This document shows positions 1 through 8,925 of a DNA stretch of 64,000 nt, one piece after another. The DNA is from Bacillus pseudomycoides DSM 12442. GTDB taxonomy: Bacteria; Bacillota; Bacilli; Bacillales; Bacillaceae_G. The DNA lies in the NCBI RefSeq assembly GCF_000161455.1, contig NZ_CM000745.1, positions 4,434,960 to 4,498,959 of the forward strand. The letters are read 5' to 3'. How positions within the stretch are numbered: the stretch's first letter is position 1; each line of letters starts with the position of its first letter. The notes under the pieces were generated by a model, which searched no databases, was not told where the DNA came from, and saw only the letters and a list, made by a program, of their open reading frames with translations. Made by a program: the position numbers and the translations under genes.

Positions 1-519
1 GTCAATTGTTTTTTGCCCTATTTCTAATTCGCTTACTTGCTCTTCTAACGGATCTGTTACCTCTTTCCCAGCACCGCTATCTTTCGCTTTCTTAATCTGG
101 TTCTTTACTGAATCTATTTTCTTTTTCCCTTGATCATAGCGCATACTTGCCATTTTTTGATCAAGCTCAGCTTGTTTCATTTGTAAATTGATTTCTTCAT
201 TATCATAAGAGAATAATTTCGCGCCCTTTTCTACTTCCTGTCCTTCTTTCACCGCAATGTCCTTCACTTTTCCTTTTGTCGGATCTGCGTAGAAGCTCTC
301 AATATTTCCAGGCTTTACTTGTCCGGAAATCAATTTCGTATTATTCAATGTACGTTCTGTTACTTTCTCAAAGCTAACAGCGTCTCCCTGTGCCGCGCCT
401 TTTTTCTTTCCTTGCATGATAAAAATATTGACGGCTGCAACGACGACAATTAATGCAATAACCCCAATGATAATCCATTTCTTCTTTTTGTTTGGAGTAC
501 GAACCGTATTTGGTAACAT
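1..519 (-). CDS. Efflux adaptor subunit, HlyD/YknX-like (partial, C-terminus outside window)
   Basis: The first 173 codons are visible, starting at ATG 519-517 behind a good AAAGGAG site; the gene runs off the left edge. A lysine-rich N-terminus is followed by one hydrophobic segment at about residues 15-35. A biotinyl-lipoyl-like stretch comes next (VKPGNIESF, then VKDIAVKEGQEVEKGAKLFSYDNE), and a charged, heptad-like coiled coil begins near residue 115. This is the layout of membrane-fusion adaptors that link a MacB-like ABC permease to the outside of the cell, such as YknX of the B. subtilis YknWXYZ exporter. The partner ATPase and permease would be expected downstream, outside the window. 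Family is fairly sure; substrate unknown. Confidence 0.8.
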   Translation of the reverse strand, partial: MLPNTVRTPNKKKKWIIIGVIALIVVVAAVNIFIMQGKKKGAAQGDAVSFEKVTERTLNNTKLISGQVKPGNIESFYADPTKGKVKDIAVKEGQEVEKGAKLFSYDNEEINLQMKQAELDQKMASMRYDQGKKKIDSVKNQIKKAKDSGAGKEVTDPLEEQVSELEIGQKTID

Positions 520-727
520 ATTCTCGCTCCTTTTATATCTTTATATAGTAGTTCTTCAATTATGTAAAACTTTCAGAAAACGATACCCGCATCTCTTAAA
601 TTATTACGCTTTCTTTACAAAGTTTTACACTATCACTTATATTGTAACAAAAATACCAATGTTTAGAAATATGACGTTTTATCTTTTAAGCAAGTTTTAA
701 GAAACTTAAAAGCCACATGAAAAGACT

Positions 728-757
728 TAAAAAAACCACCTTACATAAGGCGGTTTG
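728..757 (-). terminator. Rho-independent terminator overlapping the end of the 741-1187 gene
   Basis: Bases 734-757 form a stem of about ten pairs (one G-U) with an ACAT loop. On the minus strand the stem is followed by a run of seven T. The stem overlaps the last codons and the stop of the upstream gene, so the coding end doubles as the terminator. Confidence 0.75.
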
Positions 758-1187
758 GACGTTTCCTCCAAGTACTCCATTTCGCTTGATCCAAATCATG
801 CTCAAATGGAAGAGTTGTCACGTCTTTTCTCATCTCGCGCGGAATATTCTTTTCTACCGTTTGAAACGCTTCATATTCATCAGCTCGCATTGCTCTTTGA
901 ACAATGCCTTCTGGGTTATCACCTTGCTTGTCTAACATCCAGCCATTTTCACTATTTAACTGTTTACGAAATTCCTCTTTTGCATCTTCATCTGGAAACA
1001 TGCTTCCATTCACTTTCAAATAGGTTTCAATTCTCATCGGAAGCCACTCTACTTCATAATCCTCTACTAAACAAATTACAATCCCTATCGGCGTACTACG
1101 AACGACAAAATCAAATGTACAATCTCGCTGTGTGACTGTTGCGGAACAGAACAAAAACGTTTCTACTTCTGATACAAAAATTCCCAC
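741..1187 (-). CDS. Hypothetical protein, 148 aa
   Basis: The frame opens with GTG at 1187, about ten bases after an AAGGAG site. The protein is soluble, acidic and has no signal peptide or membrane segment. Recognisable but unassigned stretches are VRSTPIGIVICLVEDYEVEWLP and the tail KWSTWRKRPN. It stands alone, with its own terminator overlapping the stop codon. I do not recognise the family. The length, the ribosome site and the terminator support a real gene; the start could be a few codons away. Confidence 0.6.
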   Translation of the reverse strand: MGIFVSEVETFLFCSATVTQRDCTFDFVVRSTPIGIVICLVEDYEVEWLPMRIETYLKVNGSMFPDEDAKEEFRKQLNSENGWMLDKQGDNPEGIVQRAMRADEYEAFQTVEKNIPREMRKDVTTLPFEHDLDQAKWSTWRKRPNRLM

Positions 1188-1806
1188 TTCCCAGCATCTC
1201 CTTCATACATATAATTTGTCTTGCTAACTCCTACTGAATTTTAACATTTGTTTTTGAAGATATTGTAAAATGAATGTTAATTTTCTATATATAATGTACT
1301 TTCACTCTATCCGTTCACTCATTCTTAATAGATATCACATATAATCTATTAATTTATAACCATAATACTGTATGTACTAGAAATAACATTATGTAATAAG
1401 TGCATCAAAAAAGATTACAAGAAAATAATTTTGATACTATTACTATTCCAGTAGTCACATTCACATATAATATCCGTTAAACCAACTATAAAGATACATT
1501 GAAATATATAACAGTTTGATAAAGTGAAACTTTAATCAGTGAGGGTTTTCTTCATCCCCCACTGATTATTAGCCCGACCAATCAGGCTTTTACGGGCAGT
1601 TTATCTCCCACCTAACTTCTTTTCTTTCACCGAATTTTGAGGTAGGAGTATTACTTACTACCCGTTAATACGGGATAAATCAAGGCTGTAAAGAAAGATA
1701 TATTATATTTTGCATTGCAATCAAATATTCATACATTCGCCCAAGCTAATTCACGCTTGTCTGAATACTAATATATTAAATCTATTTAAAAGTGAGGTGA
1801 TAGAAT
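1188..1806. other. Gene-poor spacer, mostly AT-rich
   Basis: Apart from the repeat at 1519-1679, I see no coding frame with a ribosome site and no RNA gene here. The stretch 1260-1510 is very AT-rich. Promoters for the flanking genes are probably inside, but I could not pick one with confidence. Confidence 0.5.
1519..1679 (+). repeat. bcr1-like repeat, full-length copy
   Basis: About 150 bases lie between two ATAAA direct repeats (1519-1523 and 1675-1679). In order: GTGAAACTTTAATCAGTGAG, a hairpin with CCCCCACTGATTATT, AGCCCGACCAATCAGGCT, a CCCACCTAAC...GAGGTAGGAG long-range pair, and ACCCGTTAATACGGGATAAA. Length and ATAAA (TTTAT) flanks match what is reported for bcr1, the mobile-like repeat of the B. 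cereus group. The name is from memory; repetition within this window is seen directly. Confidence 0.8.
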
Positions 1807-2091
1807 ATGCCACCAAAACCACGTACTTGTTGCCCTGCATATAATCAAATACGTGCATTCTATGTGCAAGCAGCAGCAGCAGGGTTTCAGCAGATAAGCT
1901 TTGATGTTATCATACCTTTTTCAGGAGCAGCACCTTTAACATATTTTGTAGATAGCATAGATTGGCTCGATAACAAGCATTGCGTTATCATTACTAACTT
2001 TCAGTCCCCAGCGCTAGGCGTTTCAGATTCAGCATGGAGTTGTGAAATTCTTAATTTATATTTTGCAGGGAACCTTCAGAGAATAGTTTAA
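1807..2091 (+). CDS. Small orphan protein, 94 aa, hypothetical
   Basis: The ATG at 1807 follows a GAGGTGATAGAAT ribosome site at good spacing. The protein has a short basic N-terminus with a Cys-Cys pair (PRTCCPAY, residues 8-9), an alanine/glycine-rich amphipathic stretch near residues 20-30, and later single cysteines in HCVI and WSCEI. There is no signal peptide and no convincing membrane helix. I do not recognise it. It is one of only two plus-strand genes I call in the window and sits exactly between two bcr1-like repeats, so it could be a small accessory insertion. Confidence 0.55.
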   Translation: MPPKPRTCCPAYNQIRAFYVQAAAAGFQQISFDVIIPFSGAAPLTYFVDSIDWLDNKHCVIITNFQSPALGVSDSAWSCEILNLYFAGNLQRIV

Positions 2092-2161
2092 AATCTTTCT
2101 TATTTTAGCTAACTATCCCCCTCTTTTGTCATCGAAAAATCCCCTCACCAAGATGGGGAAA

Positions 2162-2280
2162 ATAAAACGAAACTTCCATCATTGAGGGTTTTCTTCATCC
2201 CTCAATGATGGAAAGCCTCTACCTATCCTCCTTGCTTTTCTCTAAATCTTAAGGTAAAGGTCTTACTGCTCACAAATAAA
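2162..2280 (+). repeat. bcr1-like repeat, diverged shorter copy
   Basis: Same order of elements as the copy at 1519-1679: GAAACTTCCATCATTGAGGG hairpin with CCCTCAATGATGGAA, then a CTACCTATCCTCC...CTTAAGGTAAAGG pair and TTACTGCTCACAAATAAA. The AGCCCG...CGGGCAG middle section is missing. ATAAA flanks it on both sides (2162-2166 and 2276-2280). Confidence 0.65.
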
Positions 2281-2386
2281 AAGTGCATCCGAAAACGAGT
2301 GCCTTTTTGATAAACTGTTACTAAGTTTCAAAAACTACACCTTATCTCTTTCATTTTATATAAATCTATACTGATAAGATGTACAT

Positions 2387-2425
2387 AAAAGGAGCTGCCC
2401 AAAAGTAGTACTTTTGGACAGCTCC
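2387..2425 (-). terminator. Strong terminator after the PgtP-like gene
   Basis: Bases 2391-2425 form a stem of about 16 pairs (GGAGCTGCCCAAAAG against CTTTTGGACAGCTCC). On the minus strand it ends in TTTTATG, 14 bases beyond the stop codon of the transporter gene. Confidence 0.85.
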
Positions 2426-2438
2426 CTTAAATAAACGA

Positions 2439-3779
2439 TTATGCTATTTTGCTCTTAGGACCTTTTCTCTCATGACCAAATTGAACGATAAATAAGAATA
2501 CCGTAGATAAAATACCGCCTGCTAATAATAGAATGAAACAGCCGTCCCACCCAGAGCGATCAACGATAACACCAATCGCTGCGTTTGCAACTAAGCTTCC
2601 TCCTAAATAACCGAACAGGCCGCACATACCAACTGTTGTACCTACTGCAAATTTTGGTACTAATTCCATTGCACTTAAACCAATTAAAAATTGTGGTACA
2701 TAAATTAAGCAACCAATAATCGAAACTGCAGCACTCACAACAAGTATATTCGATGCTTGCCAGTATACCACCGTTCCAATAACAACACCAACCATGCTAA
2801 ACACACATAGTGGCATACGTTTCCCTTTGAATAACTTATCACTTAACAAACCTACGATTAATGAACTTGGAATTGCCATTGCTTCAAAAATTGAATATGC
2901 TGCATGCGCTTCTGTTTTTGTAAATCCTTTAACCGTTGTTAAATAAATCGGTACCCAGTTAATAACACCGAAACGAATTAAATATACAAATGCATTCGCA
3001 ATACATAAATACCAAATAAATTTGTTTTTCACTACATATTTCATCAAAATTTCTTTTGGTGACATTTTGTTGGCATTGTCTGCCTTCTCAAGATCTTCAT
3101 AATCATTGCGATATTCATCAATTGGTGGAAGACCTGCAGATTCTGGTGTATCCTTCGCATTCACCCACATAAGAACTGAAATGACCATTGCAATTATCGC
3201 TGGGAAGATAAACACGCCGGCTTGCCAATGACTTTCACCGAAAATACCAACACCAATTCCAACAAGCGGTGGTACAAGCATCGCACCAATATTATGTGAA
3301 ATATTCCAAAGTCCTGTTTTTGTACCGCGCTCTTTCTTCGAGAACCACTTCGTCATTACGGTACTACAAGGAGGCGCTCCCATTCCTTGGAAAATATTAT
3401 TGAAAACTAATAACGTTAAAATCATGCCAAATGAAGATGCAAAACCAAAACAAATATTTATAATTGCTGATAAGAATAAACCAACCGCAATAAAACGCTG
3501 CGCATACGCTTTATCTGATAAATTTCCCATAAAGAACTTACTTAGTCCATACACAATCGCCGTAACGGAACCTAATAAACCATATTCCGTTGTACTAAAA
3601 CCATATTCTTTTATTAAATACGTACTAGATAACGTAAAGTTACTACGAACTAAATAATACGCTGCATATCCAACTGAAATTCCGAGCAGCACACGAAGAC
3701 GTAGTAGTCTGTATACTTTGTCAATCATATTCGCTGGCAAACGCTCAATTACTGGTGCAGGCTTAAGCCAATTAAACAT
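2439..3779 (-). CDS. pgtP: Phosphoglycerate / organophosphate:phosphate antiporter, PgtP-GlpT-UhpT family
   Basis: A 446-aa polytopic protein with about twelve hydrophobic segments and a charged central loop near residues 215-245. It has OPA-family features of MFS carriers: GYAAYYLVRSNFTLS with the first substrate-type arginine, YGLSKFFMGNLSDK, WNISHNIGAM, and VYLIRFGVINWVPIYL with a second conserved arginine. These carriers import a phosphorylated three-carbon compound in exchange for phosphate. Phosphoglycerate is favoured over glycerol-3-phosphate because the next upstream genes are a PgtC-like binding lipoprotein and a two-component system, the same functional set as Salmonella pgtABCP. 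It is the last gene of that unit and is followed by a strong terminator. Confidence 0.8.
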   Translation of the reverse strand: MFNWLKPAPVIERLPANMIDKVYRLLRLRVLLGISVGYAAYYLVRSNFTLSSTYLIKEYGFSTTEYGLLGSVTAIVYGLSKFFMGNLSDKAYAQRFIAVGLFLSAIINICFGFASSFGMILTLLVFNNIFQGMGAPPCSTVMTKWFSKKERGTKTGLWNISHNIGAMLVPPLVGIGVGIFGESHWQAGVFIFPAIIAMVISVLMWVNAKDTPESAGLPPIDEYRNDYEDLEKADNANKMSPKEILMKYVVKNKFIWYLCIANAFVYLIRFGVINWVPIYLTTVKGFTKTEAHAAYSIFEAMAIPSSLIVGLLSDKLFKGKRMPLCVFSMVGVVIGTVVYWQASNILVVSAAVSIIGCLIYVPQFLIGLSAMELVPKFAVGTTVGMCGLFGYLGGSLVANAAIGVIVDRSGWDGCFILLLAGGILSTVFLFIVQFGHERKGPKSKIA

Positions 3780-3798
3780 ATTATCTCTTCTCCTTTTT

Positions 3799-4833
3799 TC
3801 ACTTTTGAAAGAGACGTTGTCTATTCCATATCTCGATTACTCCACTATCTGATACATTTTTGTTCGTTCTTCTAACAGGCTGACCTTCTATTTCTTTCTG
3901 ATTCTTCGCAAGCATTGTTGGTACGCCAAACGAAACTTTTTCTAAAATATGCCCTGCTTCTTCTGATAAACAATAATCAATAAATAAATCCGCTATAATA
4001 CCACTCGGTGCATGTTTCAGTTTCGAAATTGCATTGACAGATAACCCCGTTTGCTCAGGCACTTTACTCAAAATCGGAAAGCCTTGTTTTTGAAGCATCC
4101 GTTGGTCTCCCATGAAGTTAATACCAATCATATATTCACCGCTTGCCACATACTCAGCAGGCATATAACCATTCACCGTTACCTCTGCAACTTGCTTGGC
4201 AAGGCTCCTTACATACCCCTTCGTCTCTTCTTCACCAAATGTATCAATAAGTGATTGGAACAACGTATAAGCTGTTCCTGAAACATTCGGATCAGGCATG
4301 ACAATCTTTCCGGCATACGCTGGATGTAATAAGTCTTTCCACTTCGTTGGATATGAAAGTCCTAGCGGTGCTATTTCCTTATTCCATCGCTCTTTATTAA
4401 TCGCGATGGCAAGCTTCTCTACTTCATAACCATACCAAAAGCCATCCTTATCTTTAACGGCTTTTGAAATGCTACTTGCATGCTGGCTTGTAACAGGAAT
4501 AGATAGATTTTTTTGCTTCATCATTTGATGCGCATCCAATGTACCGCCAATGATAATATCTGCCTTCGGGTTTCCCGCTTCTTCTTCCACTCTTCTAAGC
4601 AGCTCTTCTGTAGAAAGACGAATAAATTCATACGTACATCCGCGCGGTTTACAAAACGATGATAAAAGCGCTTCACCAACTTCTTCACGGGCCGCGACAT
4701 ACGCGACAAGATGGCGATCTTTCAAAATTGGAAGACCATTTTTACTATATTTGATAGAGGTAGTATCTCGAGAGCAACTAGACATCGCTCCTCCAATTAC
4801 TAGCAAAAAGAAGAAAAAGGCTATCTTTCTCAT
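3799..4833 (-). CDS. Extracellular solute-binding lipoprotein, PgtC-like
   Basis: The 344-aa product starts with a hydrophobic signal (MRKIAFFFFLLVIGG) and a lipobox-like AMSSC, so Cys20 is the probable lipid-modified residue. The rest resembles family-1 iron/phosphonate-type binding proteins: VAYVAAREEVGEALL, ADIIIGGTLDAHQMM, PTKWKDLLHPAYAGKI, DPNVSGTAYTL and SGEYMIGINFMGD. There is no ABC permease nearby, so uptake by a classic ABC system is unlikely. By analogy with PgtC it probably presents ligand to the sensor kinase that controls the permease gene. It overlaps the preceding gene by four bases (ATGA), which implies translational coupling. Confidence 0.75.
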   Translation of the reverse strand: MRKIAFFFFLLVIGGAMSSCSRDTTSIKYSKNGLPILKDRHLVAYVAAREEVGEALLSSFCKPRGCTYEFIRLSTEELLRRVEEEAGNPKADIIIGGTLDAHQMMKQKNLSIPVTSQHASSISKAVKDKDGFWYGYEVEKLAIAINKERWNKEIAPLGLSYPTKWKDLLHPAYAGKIVMPDPNVSGTAYTLFQSLIDTFGEEETKGYVRSLAKQVAEVTVNGYMPAEYVASGEYMIGINFMGDQRMLQKQGFPILSKVPEQTGLSVNAISKLKHAPSGIIADLFIDYCLSEEAGHILEKVSFGVPTMLAKNQKEIEGQPVRRTNKNVSDSGVIEIWNRQRLFQK

Positions 4834-5612
4834 GAAACATTCTCCTTTACAAATAGATTTGCTAGGGAGCCTTTCATATACATCACATTCCCATTATTAT
4901 CGCCAAGATATTGCACGACAAAGTAAGAAGGATATATAGAAATCGTTAAAATATCCTCACGTTCATTCTTTACATGTTTACCATTTTGATAAGCAGTAAT
5001 ATAAGCGATTGGATCCTTCTGCGATTGCAGCAACTTCTGAATTTCTCCATAGTCCGTAATTTGCTTTGCTTGCCGAATCGAATCAAGTATCGGCGTAAGA
5101 TTCGTAGTACGCACTACATCACCTTCTCGCAAAACAACTTCCTTTGCTGATGCAAAGAAATCGCTAATACGCTCTGGCGTATAATATAGGCCCAGCAAAT
5201 ATGTTTGAAATGCGGAAATCATCGGATCTGTACCATTCTTCCCATATACATTTGCCTCGTACTGGAACAAGTCACCTACTGCAAAAGTACGCCTATGTCC
5301 ATTCAAGTACGTTACTTCTCCAGTAAATACTTGTTCGTGGATCTTCGCTTCTGTTTGCTTCATTCGAATCTGGTCAAAGAATGAAACAATTGCATGCAGA
5401 CGAACTTCATCTGTTACAACTACTTCTCCCCACTTCTCATGTCTTACTTTCACTTTAGTAGGAAGAGATTCACTTGCTCTTTCTAAAACAGCCTGCTTGT
5501 CATCTAAGGTTGTAACGTGGTTATACAATTGCTTCTCTATGGCAAAAAACAATACAAAAGCAGCAATCGTGCAAAAGACAAACAAGAGAATTTGAAATGA
5601 TAGCCTTTTCAT
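4830..5612 (-). CDS. Membrane-anchored protein of the Pgt-like sensing unit, 260 aa
   Basis: One N-terminal transmembrane segment (about residues 6-25, LSFQILLFVFCTIAAFVLFF) is followed by a soluble, probably extracellular domain of about 230 residues. I do not recognise a catalytic motif. It is translated just before the PgtC-like lipoprotein with a four-base overlap, and it lies between that gene and the histidine kinase. A role as an accessory sensor, in the position PgtB and PgtC share in Salmonella, is a reasonable inference from location only. Confidence 0.6.
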   Translation of the reverse strand: MKRLSFQILLFVFCTIAAFVLFFAIEKQLYNHVTTLDDKQAVLERASESLPTKVKVRHEKWGEVVVTDEVRLHAIVSFFDQIRMKQTEAKIHEQVFTGEVTYLNGHRRTFAVGDLFQYEANVYGKNGTDPMISAFQTYLLGLYYTPERISDFFASAKEVVLREGDVVRTTNLTPILDSIRQAKQITDYGEIQKLLQSQKDPIAYITAYQNGKHVKNEREDILTISIYPSYFVVQYLGDNNGNVMYMKGSLANLFVKENVS

Positions 5613-5678
5613 TTCTGCCTACCTCCAAGATAAAAAAACGTTGTTTCGAAAATACCGCATAATTGTTTCATAAATGTA

Positions 5679-7109
5679 TCATTTAATCGCTTTCAAATTT
5701 TTTATATCTTCCATGCGTCTTGGTAATAAGAACGTGATCATCACCATCGTTCCCATTTCCTCACTACTTTCAATTCGCATGCTTCCGCCTTGCTTCGTCA
5801 TAATCTCCTGACAAATGAACAAACCGTATCCATTTCCATAACTAGAAGAGAGTACTTTTCCTTCCCGAGAACGATTCCACTCTGCAAGTATCGCTTCATC
5901 CATACCAATCCCATCATCATGAATGAAGACTTTCGCTTCCTCTTCATTTTTAGCGACATTCATCCTCAGTTGCGTGGCATCACTATATTTAATCGCATTA
6001 TCAAACACATTCAAGAAAATCTGCTTCGTCTTATCAAAGTCTGCAACAACATGTGCCTCTGTTAATTCATTTATAACTTCTATCTCGTATTGCTGAAGAC
6101 GAGGCTTCACGATCGAAATTGCCTCTTCTGCAATTTGCTTTATATCCACAATCGTCGGAGAAACTTCAAACGTACTCGTTCCATACTTCGAAGATTGTAA
6201 TAACTCCTCAACGAGTGATAATAGACGCTGACTTTCAATCGAAACATAATGAAGACTTTCCTCTATATCTCGCGCAGATTGCAGTTTCGGAATTAAATCT
6301 ACATATCCAATAATTGCAGTGAGCGGTGTTTTTAGTTCATGTGTAATTCGGTCCAAGAAATCTTTTTGCTTCTCTTTCTCCTCCTTTAACTGCCTCATAT
6401 GCAGCTCAATCGCATCAGCCATTGCATTGAAAGATGCTGATAACTGGGCAATTTCCACATACTCATTTAGCTCAATCTTACTTTTATAATCCCCATTTGC
6501 GAGCCGCTTTGCCATTTGTCTTAACTGATCAATTGGCTTATGAAGAGACTTCGCTAAACGAATCGCAAAGAAAATGCCGCCTGCTACTAAACAAATCGAT
6601 GTAACAAGAAATGTCCAGCTCACATTCGTTAAAACTTCTTTCTCATCTTGTAATTCATTAATAAAGCGAATTGCCCCTATGACATCGCTTCCATGATAAA
6701 CCGGACTCGAAAATAAAAGAAGTGGTGCTGGATCATCATTTTCAAACACATATGCCTTCTTTCCTCGTAAGGACTGATCAATATCAATATTCTTATGAAG
6801 CAAGGCCCCTTTCTCTGTATCGGCAACGACCTCTCCATTCTTTCCAATCATCTGCACACGAACATCCATCCGCTTCGCTAAATAAGAAGCAATCAAGAGT
6901 GAATTCGGCCCTAGTGTCTCCACTTCTGCTTCCTTCTCTAAATAATTCATCGTGTAAATTTGTGCTTCTACACTTAACTTCTCTAAAGAACCTGCTGCAT
7001 TATGATACATATTCTTTTCCAGTGCAATGTAAATCACCGTATAAAGAAGAAACAAAATCGGAATCAATAATCCTACTATACCAAGTACCATATTTCTTTT
7101 TAACGACAT
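5679..7109 (-). CDS. Sensor histidine kinase, HAMP-HisKA-HATPase
   Basis: I chose ATG 7109 because AAAGGTGATAAG precedes it; a TTG six codons upstream (7127) is also in frame. The product is about 476 aa. Transmembrane segments at about residues 5-28 and 163-185 flank an extracellular sensor domain. A HAMP region follows, then FLDRITHELKTPLTAIIGY with phospho-acceptor His257, and an ATPase domain with NVFDNAIKYS and HDDGIGMD boxes. It directly follows its response regulator gene. It probably senses phosphoglycerate or phosphate, perhaps with the downstream lipoprotein, and would regulate the PgtP-like gene. Confidence 0.85.
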   Translation of the reverse strand: MSLKRNMVLGIVGLLIPILFLLYTVIYIALEKNMYHNAAGSLEKLSVEAQIYTMNYLEKEAEVETLGPNSLLIASYLAKRMDVRVQMIGKNGEVVADTEKGALLHKNIDIDQSLRGKKAYVFENDDPAPLLLFSSPVYHGSDVIGAIRFINELQDEKEVLTNVSWTFLVTSICLVAGGIFFAIRLAKSLHKPIDQLRQMAKRLANGDYKSKIELNEYVEIAQLSASFNAMADAIELHMRQLKEEKEKQKDFLDRITHELKTPLTAIIGYVDLIPKLQSARDIEESLHYVSIESQRLLSLVEELLQSSKYGTSTFEVSPTIVDIKQIAEEAISIVKPRLQQYEIEVINELTEAHVVADFDKTKQIFLNVFDNAIKYSDATQLRMNVAKNEEEAKVFIHDDGIGMDEAILAEWNRSREGKVLSSSYGNGYGLFICQEIMTKQGGSMRIESSEEMGTMVMITFLLPRRMEDIKNLKAIK

Positions 7110-7120
7110 CTTATCACCTT

Positions 7121-7792
7121 TTAACAATCCAACTTATAACCAACGCCATAAATCGTCTTAATATGTTCTCCGCTTGCTCCAAGCTTCTTCCGAAGGCGCT
7201 GCACCATAATATCAACTGCTCTCGTATTTCCGCTATACTCAAAGCCCCATACTTTCTCTAATAGCTCATCGCGCATAAACACACGCTGCTTATTAGAAGC
7301 AAACAACTGGCATAAATTAAATTCACGGTACGTTAAATCAATTTCTTCTCCATTCACATGCACTTTTCGTTCCTTCGGATAAATGACTAACTCACCGGCC
7401 CGAATGACCTTATCATCCTTAGGTACCCCGTGCTTCATTACACGCCGTGCCATATTCTTCACCCGAAGAATCAACTCTGCATAATTGAATGGCTTCGTCA
7501 CATAATCATCAGCCCCAAGCTGAAGACCAAGCAACTTATCATTCATCTGACTCTTCGCTGTTAACATGAGTACTGGAATATCTCGGTCCTTCTCCCTGAA
7601 CAACCGAAGCAGCTCATAACCATCCGTATCCGGAAGCATCACATCTAAAATCAATACATTCGGCTCTTCATCCCACCTTTGCAGCGCCTCTTTTCCATCA
7701 GCGGCCGTAAGCACTTCATATCCTTCCATCTCTAGCTGCATCCGAATTAAATTCCGAATGCTCGACTCATCATCGACTACAAGTATTTTCAT
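7121..7792 (-). CDS. Response regulator, OmpR/PhoB family
   Basis: I place the start at ATG 7792, which has GAAAGGAGGGGAACC in front; the open frame extends upstream but that part is not protein-like. The 223-aa product has a receiver domain beginning MKILVVDDE, with phospho-acceptor Asp50 in LILDVMLPD and the TKPF lysine. A C-terminal winged helix follows (LTYREFNLCQLFASN ... RAVDIMVQRLRKKLG ... TIYGVGYKL). It is paired with the kinase gene eleven bases downstream and probably activates the Pgt-like genes. Confidence 0.88.
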   Translation of the reverse strand: MKILVVDDESSIRNLIRMQLEMEGYEVLTAADGKEALQRWDEEPNVLILDVMLPDTDGYELLRLFREKDRDIPVLMLTAKSQMNDKLLGLQLGADDYVTKPFNYAELILRVKNMARRVMKHGVPKDDKVIRAGELVIYPKERKVHVNGEEIDLTYREFNLCQLFASNKQRVFMRDELLEKVWGFEYSGNTRAVDIMVQRLRKKLGASGEHIKTIYGVGYKLDC

Positions 7793-7840
7793 GGTTCCCC
7801 TCCTTTCGCAGTACATTTTAGTATAGCAAATATCCCATAC

Positions 7841-7887
7841 AAAAAAAGAGTGCACTATCGAACATATGTTGAACGACAATACACTCT
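7841..7887 (-). terminator. Terminator between galE and the response regulator
   Basis: An AGAGTG/CACTCT stem extended by a partly wobble-paired inner stem is followed on the minus strand by seven T. It separates galE from the two-component operon, so that operon needs a promoter within about 7793-7840 or earlier read-through. Confidence 0.75.
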
Positions 7888-7903
7888 CTTTTATAAATCA
7901 CTC

Positions 7904-8896
7904 TTACTTCGTATATCCATGCGGCTTACTTTGATGCCAATCCCACGCATGTTCAATGATTGTTTTCACATCTGTATATTGCGGGCTCCAGCCTAATTTT
8001 TCTTTTGCTTTTTGAGACGATGCAACAAGGCGCGCTGGGTCTCCAGCTCTTCTTGGCGCAACTTCTGCTGGGATTTCATGATTTGTTACTTCGCGAACTG
8101 CTTCAACAATTTCTTTTACACTAAATCCGTTACCGTTTCCTAAGTTATAAAAGTCACTGTCTCCGCCATTTTGTAAATCTTTCAGTCCAAGGAAATGAGC
8201 CGCTACTAAATCATCAACATGGATATAGTCACGAATACATGTACCGTCTGGTGTATTGTAATCATCACCAAACATCATGATTTTCTCACGTTGTCCTAAA
8301 GCCACTTGCAGTACAAGGGGAATTAAATGCGTCTCGGGACGATGATCTTCACCAATAATACCGCTTGGCGTTGCACCAGCTACATTAAAGTATCTGAAGA
8401 TCTTATATTTTAAATTAGAAGCTTGGCTATACCAATGCAACATTTTTTCAATCGCTAATTTTGTTTCTCCATATGTGTTCGTAGGATTTGTTGGTGTTTC
8501 TTCTGAAATTAACTCAACATCTACATCTCCATATGTCGCGGCAGTTGATGAGAAAATAAATTTATCAATTTTAAACTCATCCATCACCTCTAGTAAGCAT
8601 AGCGCACCGTATACGTTGTTATTATAGTATTGAAGCGGTTTTTCCATACTTACACCAACTAAAGAATCCGCTGCAAAATGCATGACTGCGTCAATTGTTT
8701 CTTGCTTAAAAACGTCTCTTAAGAAACTTTTATCGCGAAGATCACCTTTATAAAATTTCACGCCTTCTGCAATAGCATCTTCATGACCTGTTTGTAAATT
8801 ATCAACTACAATTACAGATTGTCCTTCATCAACTAACTTTTTTACAGCATGAGAGCCAATATAACCAGCTCCGCCGCACACTAAAATAGAACCCAT
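7904..8896 (-). CDS. galE: UDP-glucose 4-epimerase (copy 1)
   Basis: The start is ATG 8896 (MGSILVCGG) with TGGAG close upstream; a TTG five codons earlier is the alternative. The 330-aa protein is a short-chain dehydrogenase with NAD-binding GGAGYIGS (residues 8-15), FSSTAATYG, and the YxxxK pair Tyr142/Lys146 in NTYGETK. RDYIHVDDL and YNLGNGNGFSV are typical of GalE. It interconverts UDP-glucose/UDP-galactose (possibly the N-acetyl forms) to supply wall and capsule glycans. It differs clearly from the second copy at 15221-16249 (AADSLVGVS here, AGLKAVGES there), so specificity may differ. Confidence 0.88.
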   Translation of the reverse strand: MGSILVCGGAGYIGSHAVKKLVDEGQSVIVVDNLQTGHEDAIAEGVKFYKGDLRDKSFLRDVFKQETIDAVMHFAADSLVGVSMEKPLQYYNNNVYGALCLLEVMDEFKIDKFIFSSTAATYGDVDVELISEETPTNPTNTYGETKLAIEKMLHWYSQASNLKYKIFRYFNVAGATPSGIIGEDHRPETHLIPLVLQVALGQREKIMMFGDDYNTPDGTCIRDYIHVDDLVAAHFLGLKDLQNGGDSDFYNLGNGNGFSVKEIVEAVREVTNHEIPAEVAPRRAGDPARLVASSQKAKEKLGWSPQYTDVKTIIEHAWDWHQSKPHGYTK

Positions 8897-8925
8897 GTTC
8901 TCCACACCCAACTTTTAATGAATTA

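Noticed and set aside
416..1135. Plus-strand open frames around 416-700, 717-935 and 755-1135
   Set aside because: They overlap the efflux adaptor and the 741-1187 gene on the other strand, lack ribosome sites and have no protein-like composition.
7793..7879. Extended N-terminus of the response regulator
   Set aside because: The extra 29 residues are rich in Cys/Phe and not homologous; the AAAGGAGGGG site points to ATG 7792, and the frame runs through the galE terminator.
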